Assembly (NCBI RefSeq): GCF_036417845.1
Contig: NC_089994.1
Span: 18,990,001 to 19,054,000, forward strand
Source of the DNA: Apteryx mantelli
Taxonomy: Eukaryota; Chordata; Aves; Apterygiformes; Apterygidae
DNA length: 64,000 nucleotides
Direction of reading: 5' to 3'
A model generated the notes under the pieces. The model saw only the letters and a program-made list of their open reading frames with translations. It did no database searches and had not been told where the DNA came from. Positions within the stretch are counted from its first letter, which is position 1; each line of letters begins with the position of its first letter. Shown here in pieces: positions 1 through 29,535 of the stretch. A program made the translations under genes and the position numbers.

Positions 1-296
1 CACTCCCAGCAGCATCCCCCTCCGGCACAGCCCGCACGCGCTGCTTTGTCACCGCAACCACGAAGCCAAAACCGGTGCACAGCACCGAGCTCCCCCGTGC
101 CGGCGCTGCCGCTTGCCTCGCGGCTCGCTGCTCCGGGAAGGTGCATTTAGCAGACTGCAGCACACGGGGCCCCCCCGGAGGCAGGGGTTTACCGTGCCGC
201 CGGGGGGACGGCGGAGAATCACCCATGGCCTCGCAGCAGCCACGGGGCTCTTCCGGACACAAAGGTGCTGCGAGCATCCTCACCCCGTAATGAGAG

Positions 297-310
297 GTTT
301 CTATGGCAAC
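297..310 (+). promoter_or_regulatory. RFX X-box-like motif
   Basis: GTTTCTATGGCAAC fits the RFX palindrome consensus (GTTNCCATGGNAAC) at all but one defined position. It sits in an AT-rich pocket of otherwise GC-rich sequence. No binding data; motif match only. Confidence 0.45.
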
Positions 311-940
311 CTTATTTGAGCATTGCTAGTGACACGGATGTAAATTTTAAAGTAAAATATTCAGACCACAGTCCTGCGAGCATAAAGAAACCCCTGCACA
401 CGGCCAATTTAACAGCCTTTTAAAGCAGCTCAGAAATTCCCCAGGGCCACGCAAGTCTCTGTGGCATTAACAAATTCACCAAAAGAAGTCTGGACACCCA
501 TCCCGCGCCTGGATCCCCCGCGCTGCTCGGCCACCTGCTGCAGCCGGAGCCCCTCGCAGAGCCGGGCAGTGGCAGCATCGTGGGCAGGCGGGTTTTGGTG
601 CGGCCCTGCTCGGCAGAGGGGAGCTGGTGCTCGGGGCGGCGAGCTTCACCTCCCAGCACAGGCAGCGCAGGCAGGCCTCCCGTGCCCGCTCCTGCTGCCT
701 GCAAACACACAACGGTCACATGCCTGCAAGCTGAGCAGGACCATGCATGCATCTCTCTGCACATCCATCCACACACCTCCGCAGTCTTCCCTCATGGACA
801 GGGACCCATCCTGCGCAGCGCTGGACATGACAGGAGCCAGACCACCGGCATGGCCGTAATACAAACGGCGGCAATAAAGGCGCCAAGAGCCAGCGCTTCC
901 TTGCGGCAAGCGGGCCGTGCTCAACAGCTCCAAATCAAGA

Positions 941-964
941 GGAGCAGGAGGAGGAGGAGGAGGG
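941..964 (+). repeat. (AGG)n simple repeat
   Basis: A purine-rich GGA/AGG run with a single C interruption in a non-coding stretch. Confidence 0.7.
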
Positions 965-3637
965 GCGCACGTAGTCAGAGCCTGAAGCTAGAGCAGGTTT
1001 GTTTTCCCAGCTTGCACTTAACTGACCTCGGCACCATACAGCCTATCCCAGCACCAGGCTGCTCTGCAGAGCATTTCTTGGCTGTAAATCAAACTGTAGG
1101 AGAATTATTTTCCGTTTTCTCCAATTACAATACTAACCTTGGGATGAAACCCATGTACAAGCCTTCCTGCACCTCCCTCGGCAGCTATATGTAGCACAAA
1201 ATAGCCTTTACGCATGAGGGGGATCAGAAACTCAACATGCGATGGGCAGATACTTCCGTGGCCAAGTTTATCCGTGTTCCCACGTGCATGACTCACTGAT
1301 GATTAGATGCTACTATTTTATTTGCTTATAAGCTCAGCTGTCAGGATGCTCTTGAGGAAATTTTTCCATTGGAAAAATCTTAGTTTGCTGAAGTTGTAAC
1401 TGCAGGAAAGAGCAGGTTTCAAGTTTCCTATCTGGAAGACATTTTAAAGTATCTAGGTTGCATTTTTCTGTTTTGACATTTTGAAAAAGAAAAACTGTTT
1501 TCTTGAATCAGTTTTTCCCCCTCTTCAAGATTTAAAAGTAAAAATGCCTTAAGATTTGAAACCAAAGCAATACATTTCCAAATCATCACGGAGGAGTGTT
1601 TGGATCGACCCAGCACACGTGTTTTCAGATTGCTGGTTTACACACAAACTCTGTTCTTTCTCCCTGACTGAAATCTTTTGGGGCTCGGAGACCACTGCTG
1701 GCCCCTGTTCCTCCAGCGACCGCAGCAGCAGGACAAGCTCGCATCCATGCGCCGCGGGGCTCGCGGGCTTCCAGGCGAGCAGGCACTCCCGGGCTGCTTT
1801 CCCTGTCCTTAGCCAACAGGACTGCGGAAAGGGAGACTGAGGTCAGACACTAGGAAAAAACTTTTTTGGGGAAAGGTGGTGCCAATCGCCTGTGCTCAGA
1901 GCATGGTCCACTGCCAGGTGGTGGCGGCGGGGTGCCTGAGATAACGGTCTGTCCGGGAGCATTTCGGCACAGTCTTTCGCGACGTCAGCAAGGTACTTGG
2001 TAGGTGCAAGGCACACTGCCAGCTCGCCAGGCTCCTGGGAGCGCTGGTCGCAATGCAGCGGGGATGAGCGGGGCAGAGCCCTGCACGCCCCGAGCCCAGC
2101 AGCACAGGGTGAAGCGCCGCCACCAGCCCCCGGCTCACCTGCACACGTGCGATCCTGCTTTCAGGCAGGAAGCAAGCTGTGATGGTCAGTCGTTGCCATT
2201 TACACCCGGTTACGCGCTGTAGCAACGTGCAGCTGCCCCGTGCAAGCACTAACGCCTCCCTGCGCACGCATGATCCAATTTCTCCCATTGCAGTAAACGA
2301 CGGCGCCCGCGTACGCTCATTCATCGTCCTGGCAGTAATTGGCAATTCTGTGGTTTCAGCCTGCTCGTTCATCTGTTCCAATACTGTTGCAGACTTCAGA
2401 TTACCTCCCTGCCTGCCTGCACCGGGGGCTTCGAGGAGATAAGAAAAGGTGGAACTGTCCTGGGAAAGACAGATTTGGTCTAATTGAGACAGCCGTAGTG
2501 TCCCAACAGTTCGACCACATCTGAGGTTGTTGGGTCTCCTTCCACATGCCTTGTCAGGGCATCGTTAACGGCAGAGTTAGAGCAGCTGGTTGCAATGGCT
2601 TTTGGGGGGGATTTGTGGCACCAGCGAGCCCCCAGAGCCACACGAAGCTGCCCGAGGCACCCTGCATCGGGGCACAGGGAGCTCCTCCACCACCCGAGCA
2701 CATCCTTCACCTTCCTGAGCGGTAACAGCCCACACGAGCAGGCAATTTGCACTGATCACAGCTATCGGTGACCCTGCTCCACCTGCCAAGGGGGCCCGCA
2801 ACAAGCCTGAGATGAACCATCTGCTGGGGTTCATTGCTCTGCCCGCAGCCCCCTCTCCCCACCGTCATCCCGTCTTTAACAGACCCTCTCAAGACGGGAA
2901 ACACCACACAAAAAAAGAAGCATACACTACAAATAAATCTCAGCAGCACTGTTTCAGGGAAAACTCACTGCAGGTCCCTGGGTGGTTTAGAGGCTGCTCC
3001 TGCAGGCACAGAGCACCCCGGCACAGCAGCTCTGTGCCCGGCAGTGCTGTCCCCAGGTCTCGTGAGACCCACGGCCACAGAGCCCCTGTGGCCCCAGCTC
3101 TGTCTGCAAGGCACACGCGGCTCGTGGCTGGATGGTGCGATGCCTCCCCACTCCCGACGGGTCCATCTGCCCCATCCCATCCCACCAGGCAGCCCGCTCC
3201 CAGGGCAGGGGAACGCTGCCTCGAGCGCAACCTGCACCCAAACACGTGCTACTGCCCGGCACCATCCCCTGCCACCTCCCTGCCTGGCAGAAACCCTCGC
3301 AGCTCCCTCCAGGAGGGACCCTGCCGGAGCAGCAGGATTCCCTTATCCACAGACCCTGGAGCTGCTCCCAGAGAAGCCCCCACGAGGGGCAGGGACAGCC
3401 CCCACCCTGCAGCCGCATCCAGCCCCGCTCTGAGCTCAAGCGCCCAGCGCGTGCTGCTCCCCTGGAACAAGCAGCCCTCGCGCCAGCCCCAGCCCTGCAG
3501 CTAAGTGTGGCCCCACTCGCTCACAGGAACACGCTGGCCAGGCAGAGAAAGGAGCAGAGCAAGGCAGCTGCCCCTCGGGCAGGCGGCAGCACCCTCCAGC
3601 CATGCTAAAGAAACCCTAGACACACTCCCTATGCAGC

Positions 3638-3664
<27 letters not shown>
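3638..3664 (+). repeat. (AT)n microsatellite
   Basis: About 13 uninterrupted AT units followed directly by a short CACACATACACA tail. Confidence 0.95.
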
Positions 3665-3673
<9 letters not shown>

Positions 3674-4620
3674 ACATTTGTCCTTTTTTTTTTTCGCTTT
3701 AGTTACCTACCTTTTGCTTTATTCATCCATCTCTCAAGCCAGCCAAGTCCTTGCAACCAATGCTTATGGACAGCCCTGAGCCCAAACCCAGCCCCAGCAC
3801 CTGGGTCCGGCTTTATAGCAGAGCGGCACCAGCTGCTCCCATGGCCTTAAAGGGATCCCGACCCTGCACCCAGCGCGGCACGGCGGGACGCCGGCAAGGG
3901 CAGCGCGGCGTGGGGCCCAGGAGCACCCCGCCACTCCACCACCTGCCCGGGCGAGAAGCTTACAGCAGACGTAGCTCCTCGGAGGATTAGCTGATGACAG
4001 CCCAGCGACGACCCAGCTAAGCCGGTCGCACAGGCTGAGCGTGGGGTCTGAGCTTGGCCATTAATAGCATCCATATAAGCTTTTCAAGGTTTCTGGTATA
4101 ATCAGATCACTAAACCCTTAGGACGGCAGCTGCCGGACTGGAGCAATCAAACCACGGTCCCGTGGCAGCCTGGGAATAGCAAGCGCTTGATAGCATCGGT
4201 GTTAGCAATGGGAACCCAGCAATACAGCTGCTCATGGTTTAGCTCTTTCAAGAGCGCAGCAGCAAAATGAGAGCTTTATCATTATTTCAGCACCCTTTTA
4301 TCAAGCATTTGCAGTTCTGCCTCTCCCTAATTCCTTTAAGCCCGTCTAGCTGAGCTGCGTCCAGCAGTCGGGCTGATCTCAGGCTCCTGCCGCGGTGCTC
4401 AAGAGCAGAGCAGGAGCGTGCAGGGCTCCCTGCAGCTGGCTCGCGGCGGAGATGCTGGGGCTGGACGCCGGAGACGAGCTCCTCTGCCAGAGCGGGACGC
4501 CTGCGCGGGGAGGCCGGGCAGGGCGATGGCGCGGTGCTGTGCCTGCGCCGCCGAGCGGGACCGTGCCCGGCCTGGAGCTGCAGAGGGCTGTGCTGCTCAC
4601 CCGCGCTGCTGCCGGGGCCG

Positions 4621-4872
4621 CGGTGCCAGGGGGATGCCCGGGCATCCTGCACATCCAAGCACCCCGTGCCGCTGCCGGGGCTGCGGTGCCAGGGGGACGC
4701 CTGGGCATCCTGTGCATCTGAGCACCCCGCACCACTGCCGGGGCTGCAGTGCCAGGGGGACACCCGGGCATCCCGCACATCTGAGCGCCCCGTGTTGCTC
4801 CTGGGACTGCGGTGCCAGGGGGACGCCCGGGCATCCCGCGCATCCGAGCACCCCATGCTGCTCCCTGCAAAT
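4621..4872 (+). repeat. 63-bp minisatellite, four copies
   Basis: Copies begin at 4621, 4684, 4747 and 4810, each starting near c(g/a)gtgccaggggga and containing gggcatcc. The period is a multiple of three, which explains the long chance ORFs on both strands here. Confidence 0.9.
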
Positions 4873-5022
4873 TCAAGTTCCAGAAGCTAAAATTTTCACC
4901 TCTCTGACAGGCGGGTGCTGAATTAAAGTTAGAGCCTGGGGGTGCCGTTGTTAATATTTGCTTTTGCTGAAGGTGCCCTGTGCCCTGAGCCTCCTGCCTG
5001 GAGCGCTGCCCTGCGCCGTCCA

Positions 5023-5064
5023 CCCCTGTCCCCGTCCCCATCCCCATCCCCATCCCCGTCCCCC
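5023..5064 (+). repeat. CCCCRT hexamer repeat
   Basis: Tandem ccccgt/ccccat units. On the opposite strand this is a G-rich run able to form a G-quadruplex. Confidence 0.8.
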
Positions 5065-7157
5065 CCTCCCCGCATGGCACGTCCTCGCCGGCGGGACGGA
5101 AGCGCTGCCACAGGCTCCTTGTGAAAGCTGCCTGAACAGACCATTGCCCTGTTTTGTGAAAAATGCACCCAAGCTGCTGCTTGAGAGGAGACGTTAAAAA
5201 GCTCGTTTCATTTTTCTGAAGAACAAGAGCTGACGATGTATGAAAGCGTGGCAAAGGACAGCTCGAGCTCGTGTTTAATTAGTTTTCGTTCAGTCGCCCG
5301 GCCTTGCAATCGCAGTCGTTGCTTTGCTTAATACATCACATATCAGTAAGTTAATGTGTCTGGGCCATCCCAGCAAACCGGGGCCGTAACCTGAAATCTG
5401 TTGCTGCGTGTGCACAGATCACAAACAATGAGCAGATTTATTTCTAAGCAGCAGGAAGACAAAACTCTTCAAAAGAGCAAGCTAAGACTATCCTAATTGG
5501 CAAAAAAGCTGTTTGTGCCTGGAAAAATAGAGTCTGAGCAATTAGTTGGTCTTCTCACGCACAGGAGGACGGCACAAATAACGGCACACAAAGCACATTT
5601 TATGCTGGTCTTGGAGGCAGTTAATTTTTCCGTGTTGTGGGAAACACTTGCACAGATTTAGCGAATCCTTTCCAGGCTCGAACCGCATAGCAGTTGCCCC
5701 TGATAAAGCTACAAGATAAACTGGTCGTGCATCCCGATAACATTTACTTTATCCAGAGCTAGTTTAGCAGATTTGATCGAGGTCAAACGCGATCGTGGCT
5801 CCGCCGCCCGCGCTCCCAGCTGAGAGGCAGCGCCGCTCGCGCGACCGCCGGGATTTACTGCACCGCTCCGGCACGCCGACGCTGCGAGGGGCCGGACGGC
5901 GTGCTCGGGATCCCGGGGCCACCCCGGTTGGGCTAGGAAAACGCTCCCAAGCAGTCGTCCTGCGCTGAAAACATTCCCTGCCTGCCATTATGATAATAGT
6001 TTTACTATCGCAATTCAAAGTAAATCCACAAAACTGATTATAATTCATTCGTGGTTTATTCAGCACTCCAGAGGCATTAGCCGGGCCCGCTGCATGGCCG
6101 CGCTCCCCGGAGGGGGACGGCGCTTGTCGAATTCCCAGCGGAGGAGTGCAAACCACGCAAATCCCAGAGCTGCTGGGCTGTCTCGCGGATAAAAACGCCC
6201 CAGGCGTGCTCCTGCAATTTCAAACCTCATTTCTCCCCGCAGTCCTGGGAGGTGAAAGAGCGGCTGCTGGGATTCAGAGCAGTGTGGAAAGCATCTTACC
6301 AAAATCCACAGTTATCCTTATGTTGAATAGGAAATCTGTCGCAATCCTCGTGTGAAGACGGAGATGCTCTCTTGCGTTTCACCTCGTCGGCCCTTCGCTG
6401 CTTCTAACGCCCGGCTCGGGGAGCAGCCGGGCTGCGCTGCCCTGCCGGGTGCCGGGGCAGGGGGGCAGGGGAGGGATCCCCCTCCGCGGCAGCAAAGCCC
6501 CGAGACCCGTGTGCAAGGGACACCCCAAGACCCACGGCCAGGGACACGTGCACAGGGAGGTGCCGCGCGCCCGCGGGAGCCGCTGGCCCTTGGAGGGAAG
6601 AGCTGATGGTTTCCTTCCAAAAGCAAGCGGAGCAAACCCGGCGAGGCGTCCGGGCAGCCGGCACGGGCCCTCGGCACCCAGCTCCAGCCTGCCAGCGCTT
6701 GCTTCCCTGAAACACGCGTTTTCCCTTTGCAAACTAAAGCACGGGAAGAGCCTCATTACGGAGTCGCTACACAGAATGCTTTATTTCATGCTCTGTTAAG
6801 GACAGAACCATTTAAATGCATCCTGGCAAAGGATCTAATAAGAAATTAGTCAACTCTCGGAAAGCATAAAATGTAGTGTGATGGCAACATCCATTATGAA
6901 TTAGAGTTCACGTGACAAACCTGCTGCTCCTGCTGTCGCTGCCGTTCACGCACCGACCGCACGGGCTGCGGCTCCCGCACGAGCACCCGGACGGTGCTGC
7001 CGGCATCCGGCATCCACGGGGCGCCGTGGGCCAGCACCCGCCTCCCTGCCGGCTCCCGGGGCCGCGCGGCAGGTTCCTGCCCCGACTCCCGGCTGTGCCA
7101 TGACGGAGGGGATGCTTCACGGGAGCGGTGCCGACGCGGCGGGAGGCACAGGAGCGT

Positions 7158-7357
7158 GGGAGCGCAGCGTTCCCGTTAGGAGTGAGTGCGGGAGCATGGT
7201 GTTCCCGTGAGGAGTGAGCGTGGGAGCACGGCGTTCCCACCAGGAGCAAGCACAGGAGTGCGGCGTTCCCACGAGGAGTGAGTGCGGGAGCACGGCGTTC
7301 CCACCAGGAGTGAGCACAGCACACGGTGTTCCCGCAAGGAGCGAGCGCGGCACACGG
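7158..7357 (+). repeat. 32-bp minisatellite, about six copies
   Basis: Units of the form gggagcacggcgttccca followed by a variant of ccaggagtgagc recur every 32-33 bp with point differences. The last copies are truncated. Confidence 0.85.
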
Positions 7358-7399
7358 CAAGGAGCCGCCAGGGGTTGCGCAGCGTTGACATAAGTCGGT

Positions 7400-7495
7400 T
7401 GCAGGCGACGTGTGTGAAATGTCTCCTAATGTGCTAGGGGAATCGGCTAATGAATTTACTGAACCGCTGCTAATTAAGGAATTAATTTTTTAAGT
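7400..7495 (+). promoter_or_regulatory. TAAT-rich island, enhancer-like
   Basis: A sharply AT-rich segment between two GC-rich minisatellites. It has several homeodomain-type cores (ctaatg, gctaatga, gctaattaag, gaattaat). This is compatible with a conserved non-coding element; conservation was not tested. Confidence 0.35.
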
Positions 7496-7641
7496 CGTGG
7501 AAGGCATAACAGGAGAACGGCAGAGACCCCCCAGCCGCCCTGTGGCGGGCTGCTGCATGGCGCCGGGGCTGCCGGGAGGGGAAGGCGGCGGCGGTTCGGT
7601 GCTGCCAGTCGCCTTCCCCAGCCGGCAGCTCGGCACGGCGC

Positions 7642-7907
7642 ATCCCGGCAATGCTGCACCCCGGCACGGCACATCCCGATAGAGCAGCACCCCGGCACGG
7701 CACATCCCAATAGTGCAGCACCCCGGCACAGTGCATCCCGATAGTGCAGCACCCCGGCATGGCACATGCTGATAGTGCAGCACCCCGGCACAGTGCATCC
7801 CGATAGTGCAGCACCCTGGCACGGTGCATCCCGACAGTGCAGCAACCTGGCACAGCACATCCTGGTGATGCCGCACGCCGGTGCAGTGCATCCCGGTGAT
7901 GGCAAGG
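7642..7907 (+). repeat. 31-bp minisatellite, about 8.5 copies
   Basis: Units atcccgatagtgcagcaccc followed by ggcacagtgc, with starts at 7642, 7673, 7704 and 7735 and onward every 31 bp. The first copies are the most alike. Confidence 0.9.
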
Positions 7908-9325
7908 AGCCGGCAGGGAGCACCAGGCGTCCACGGCCAGGCCCTGCCACCCCCGTGCCCCGGCAGCTCCCGTTGCCCTTCCCGGCGTTCCTGCCTGGTG
8001 GGAGGCAGCAGTGCCAGGAGCCGCTGCACCGCCGGAGCCCGGCTGCTGCGCAGAGCCTGCTCCCGCATGCCCAAACAACGCTTTGTGCGCGCGAGTCATC
8101 CCCAGGCAAGGCTGCGCCTCCGCGGAAGGCAGCGCGGGCGCCCACGTACTTCCAGGATCCGCACCTAAATATGCAACGAGAGGCAGCAGATGGATGGAGC
8201 ACGGAGGCTGGCGGAGCCGTGGCGGCGGCGGCAGGAGGCTCACGAACAGCACAGCAAGCAGCGTAGCCGCGGCCCCGCGTCGTGGGCGTCCCCACCGAGG
8301 AGGTCTGGGGTCCCTTTGCCGCCAGCAAAATACTCGGAGCAGGCGGGAGGAGCGCAGCTATGGGCCCGGCTCTGGATGTGCCTGGCACCGGCACCGGCCG
8401 GGGAAGCAAGCGCGCCTCCCGCCCGGCCGTTCCCGCAGAGCGAATCCTGCAGCCGAGCTCAGCCGCCAATCTCATCAGCGTCGCCCGCTCATGGATGATC
8501 CGTCCAATTCGGTCCTGGTGTTTATGCAATTAGCTGCAATGAGATTACGACTTAGTGCTTAAGACTAAGGAGATAAAGCAGCCGTTGCCGAGAAGGCTCC
8601 CAGCGGGCGACCTCGAGCTCCCGCAGCCCTGGCCACTGCGAGCAGGCTCCTCCACGCAGCCCAAATGGCCTGTCCGTGCCAGCAGCCCAAGAGTGGCCGC
8701 AGCTGCTTTTGGAGAGATTTGTCCTTGTGCCGGACTCTCTATTCTCCAGCAGTGGAGAACATCTGGCTTTGGAAGGAAGGAGCAGTAGCCGAGCTGGGAG
8801 GCAGCTCGCTCTCGGTCACTCGTTCCTTTCTGCTCGCCGCTGCCCCTGTCGCCGCCAGAGCCCTCGGGGATCTCCTCTCCCCGCGCTTCGCCGTCCTGCT
8901 GCCCCCGTCCTGCCCAACCGGCAAGTTCAAAGACTCGGTAATAGCAAAATTCGTGCTAAAACATCGGAAGCAAATGTTCAAAGGCATTGAAATCACAGAG
9001 TAGCGTAAACGGGGGTTGACTCCATGGGGAGCTGTGCCCACCTACGAAAATAACCCTGAACTGTCCCTGCACTTCTCATTGCACATCAAAAAGTTCCTTC
9101 ATTCCTTTTCATTCCAGGCCTACTGTAATTAGTAGAATGCGGAATGCACGAAATCGAGTCGAATTGAAAAACAAGTGTTGTGCTTTCGTTTAAAGGAGCT
9201 GTAACATTAATGCTAATGAAGCGCTGGGTGTAAGGCAGAGGTCTCGCGTGCTTTCCCGGGGGTCGGTGCAGGAAAGAGGCTGCGGCTGCGGAGCAGGCCG
9301 GCAGCTTGGCTGGGGCGGCGCGCAG

Positions 9326-9360
9326 CACGGCACGGCACGGCACGGCACGGTGCGGCACGG
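9326..9360 (+). repeat. (CACGG)n pentamer repeat
   Basis: Seven tandem pentamers, the sixth varied to tgcgg. Confidence 0.9.
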
Positions 9361-9582
9361 CAGCAAGCGGGACGGCGTGCACCGCGGCCGGGGCGCTCGC
9401 CCGCCCGCCGCCTCTGTAAGGAGCCGTCTGCATCCAGCCCTGCGGCCCTCCGCAGAGCACGGGAGCGACCGTCCGCTCGGCGCTCAACCCGGCGGCTGGC
9501 GGATGCAGCCCCGGGGTGCTGGGAAGGGATGGGGGGGGGGGTTGGAATTACAGTCTTTAAGTAAAGCATATTAAGTGCCTTC

Positions 9583-9609
9583 CCTAGCAACTGCTGTTTC
9601 CATGGAAAA
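9583..9609 (+). promoter_or_regulatory. RFX-like half-site plus TTTCCATGGAAA palindrome
   Basis: CCTAGCAAC at 9583-9591 resembles an RFX half-site, and a perfect 12-base palindrome lies at 9597-9608. Both sit in a 250-bp AT-rich island about 0.5 kb before SEZ6L exon 2. Confidence 0.35.
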
Positions 9610-10095
9610 TGTTGACTCCGTGGTTCCGTTAGCTTTCACCTTATGCAACATTTTATAGAGCCATGGTGGTGGTTAGAGCTTATTTTACCCTGTGGACTGC
9701 AGCTCAGTCAGACCTACTGGTGGTGAATAAATCTGTATTTCACGCAATTAAAGTCCCTGGCTAGAGCCGGAGCGGGGTAGCTTTGATTAGCCTTTCTTTC
9801 CTACGCATCGCTTTGCCCGATACAAAAGGTTGTTGGCTGCCTAAGGAGAGACTTTTCAAAACCGAGCGGTGGTGTGATGGGGGGGGAGTGGAGGAAGTCA
9901 GTTAATCGGGCATCTGCTCCCCATCAGGCCGGCAGCGGGGGGGAGACACGGGGAGCGAGCCGCGGCCTCACCAGCCTCTTCGAAATAACCACGTTTGCAA
10001 AACCGGGAGCTTTTCACGCGGCCCAGGCCGCCGCTCCGTGGCACGGCTCTGCTTGCGTGCCCGGCTTGCCGCAGCCTTTCCCCCTTCTCTTGCAG

Positions 10096-27849
<17,754 letters not shown>

Positions 27850-29535
27850 AGACAGCGATAAGAGAGTCGCCAGCTGTGAACTTAATTTACTCTCATAGAA
27901 CTTCCTCAGTAACTAATCCAGAGACTATGTGGAGTTTGGTTGGACCCCCGGACCTACTGTCGTCTTTCCTTTTGCCTCTTTATTGAAGATTTTACTGTTT
28001 TCTTCACTGTATTTATTCTATTTAAATTGCGGTAGGTGTGTGGCACAGCTCCGGGCAGCCCGGACCCCGGGGGCAGGCAGCGACCGAGGAGGGGCAGAGC
28101 TCTGTGCCGCGGCGAGGCCGGGGCAGTGCGGGGGTGTCCCGCCGCGGCTCCGCACGGCGACGCGCCCCCGCCTCCGGCACTGGCCACGCACAGAGGGATT
28201 TTGCGGTTTTTATGTTGTTAAAAATTAAAAATGTCTCCATTGCAAGAGCCTGCAATTGATTGCTAAGAGCTGTCTCAGGTGCAGAGTTTGCCCCAGGGTG
28301 TCCGGGCAGAGCGGTGCCAGGCGCTGTCCAAGCCCTCCTGTGCTTCCCGGCGCCTTCTCCCGGCCCCCGGATCCGGGTGCTCTCGGGTGAAGGGAGCGCC
28401 TCCTGCTCCGGGAGCGGAGCGCGTCTCAGGGAAGCTGCCGGGCAGTGTGCCCGGGAGAGGGGACAGTGCCTGGCACGTGCAAGGTGCAGGCCACTTGCTT
28501 CGCCCCCTTGGTTTTGGAGTGCGGAGAGGCACAGGAACCGGGACTTGCAGCTCCACGGAGAAGCGCTAATCAGCGACATCCAGCTGGCCTCGGCAGCCCC
28601 GTCCGGGAACCCCACAGGAGCGGAGCAGAAGCTGGCGCGCCTTGGTTCACACCAGTGGCTTCTCCTCGGCGACATCCACCACCACCTCGGCCAAGAAAAT
28701 CCGAGTCCCTCCAAGGGCGGCGTGGACCCTTCGCATCTCAGGGTGACCGTGACGGACGAGGGACCCCCGCTGCCTTCACCCGTGCGCGGGGATGCTCGGG
28801 GACGCCTGCCCTCCCGCTGCCCCGCGGCGTGCTGGGGGCACAGCACGGGGTGAGGACACCCCTCGGGCCCAGGAAGTGGCCAAGCCGGCACGTCCCCTCC
28901 AGACCCGCCAGGGTCTGGAGATTGGAACAAAGTCCTCGAGGTTTGCACTTGGCTTGGGCCAAGCCTGCATGGAAAAGCAGCGGGTGCTGAGCGTGGTGGC
29001 GCATTGGGGACAGGGAGGCGGGCAGCCCGCCTGGCTGCGCTCCAGCACAACCCCGGGCAGCAAACAGGGAGAAATCAGCCCTAAAATCCGGTCCTGGCGG
29101 GGGCTGAGCAGCCGCAGCCCAAGTCCCTCCGTACTCTTCCGTGGGGGCCCACGCATCTGCCGGAGCTGGCCATCGCCACCCTGCTCCCCGTGCCGGGCAA
29201 GCCAGCTCCTGCTGCTGGGGTGCCTGGCGTGGGAAGGGCGACAGGCGCCGGTGCCCCCTCGGCTGCCAGTGGTTGTAACCACGACCATGTCCTGGAGTCT
29301 GTCTTAGTTTAGGGATGGTTAGTGCATCTCTGCAGTGTACAGCTGAGACTTAGTTTTTTTCCTTTAAAAACAATGAATGTGTGTTTGTAATTTGTAAAGG
29401 TTAAAGAAAAAAAAAACAGAAAAAACAAAAAAATGTGCCAAAAATGTACTAAGCATTTCATTTCCCTTCATACATGTCTGTTTTTATAAGAACAATGTGA
29501 AAATTGCTGGGATTAAATATTTTTGAACATGATGA
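27850..29535 (+). other. SEZ6L: SEZ6L 3' untranslated region
   Basis: It follows the stop directly. The distal third is AT-rich, with an A-rich tract near 29405-29435 that could misprime oligo-dT, and a likely poly(A) signal at 29512-29517. The proximal part is GC-rich and has no coding potential I would support. The 3' limit is inferred from that hexamer. Confidence 0.7.
29512..29517 (+). terminator. SEZ6L: Poly(A) signal (ATTAAA) for SEZ6L
   Basis: ATTAAA lies in an AT-rich setting 1.66 kb after the SEZ6L stop. A T-rich stretch follows at about 29580-29600. Confidence 0.5.

Larger units (their letters stand above)
1..10095 (+). other. Presumed SEZ6L intron 1 (or 5' flank): no coding exon found
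   Basis: No open frame here resembles a known protein; the many long frames are GC-driven chance ORFs on both strands. The content is GC-rich minisatellites (4621-4872, 7158-7357, 7642-7907), simple repeats (941-964, 3638-3664, 5023-5064, 9326-9360) and AT-rich islands at about 1290-1560, 5200-5790, 5970-6060, 6770-6912, 7400-7495, 8480-8580, 9040-9230 and 9540-9800. The assignment to intron 1 is inferred from the phase 1 entry of exon 2 and the long first intron known in mammals. Confidence 0.6.

Noticed and set aside
4286-4306. REST (RE1) site suggested by TTTCAGCACC
   Set aside because: Only the left half-site is present; no right half-site at any accepted spacing.
4379-5254. 291-codon minus-strand ORF with repeated cysteine/glycine units
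   Set aside because: The repeated units are the 63-bp minisatellite read in frame; no start context or homology.
7474-8529. 351-codon minus-strand ORF with repeated GCT/cysteine-rich units
   Set aside because: It is created by the 31-bp minisatellite; the period shifts frame every copy, and three frames show similar peptides.
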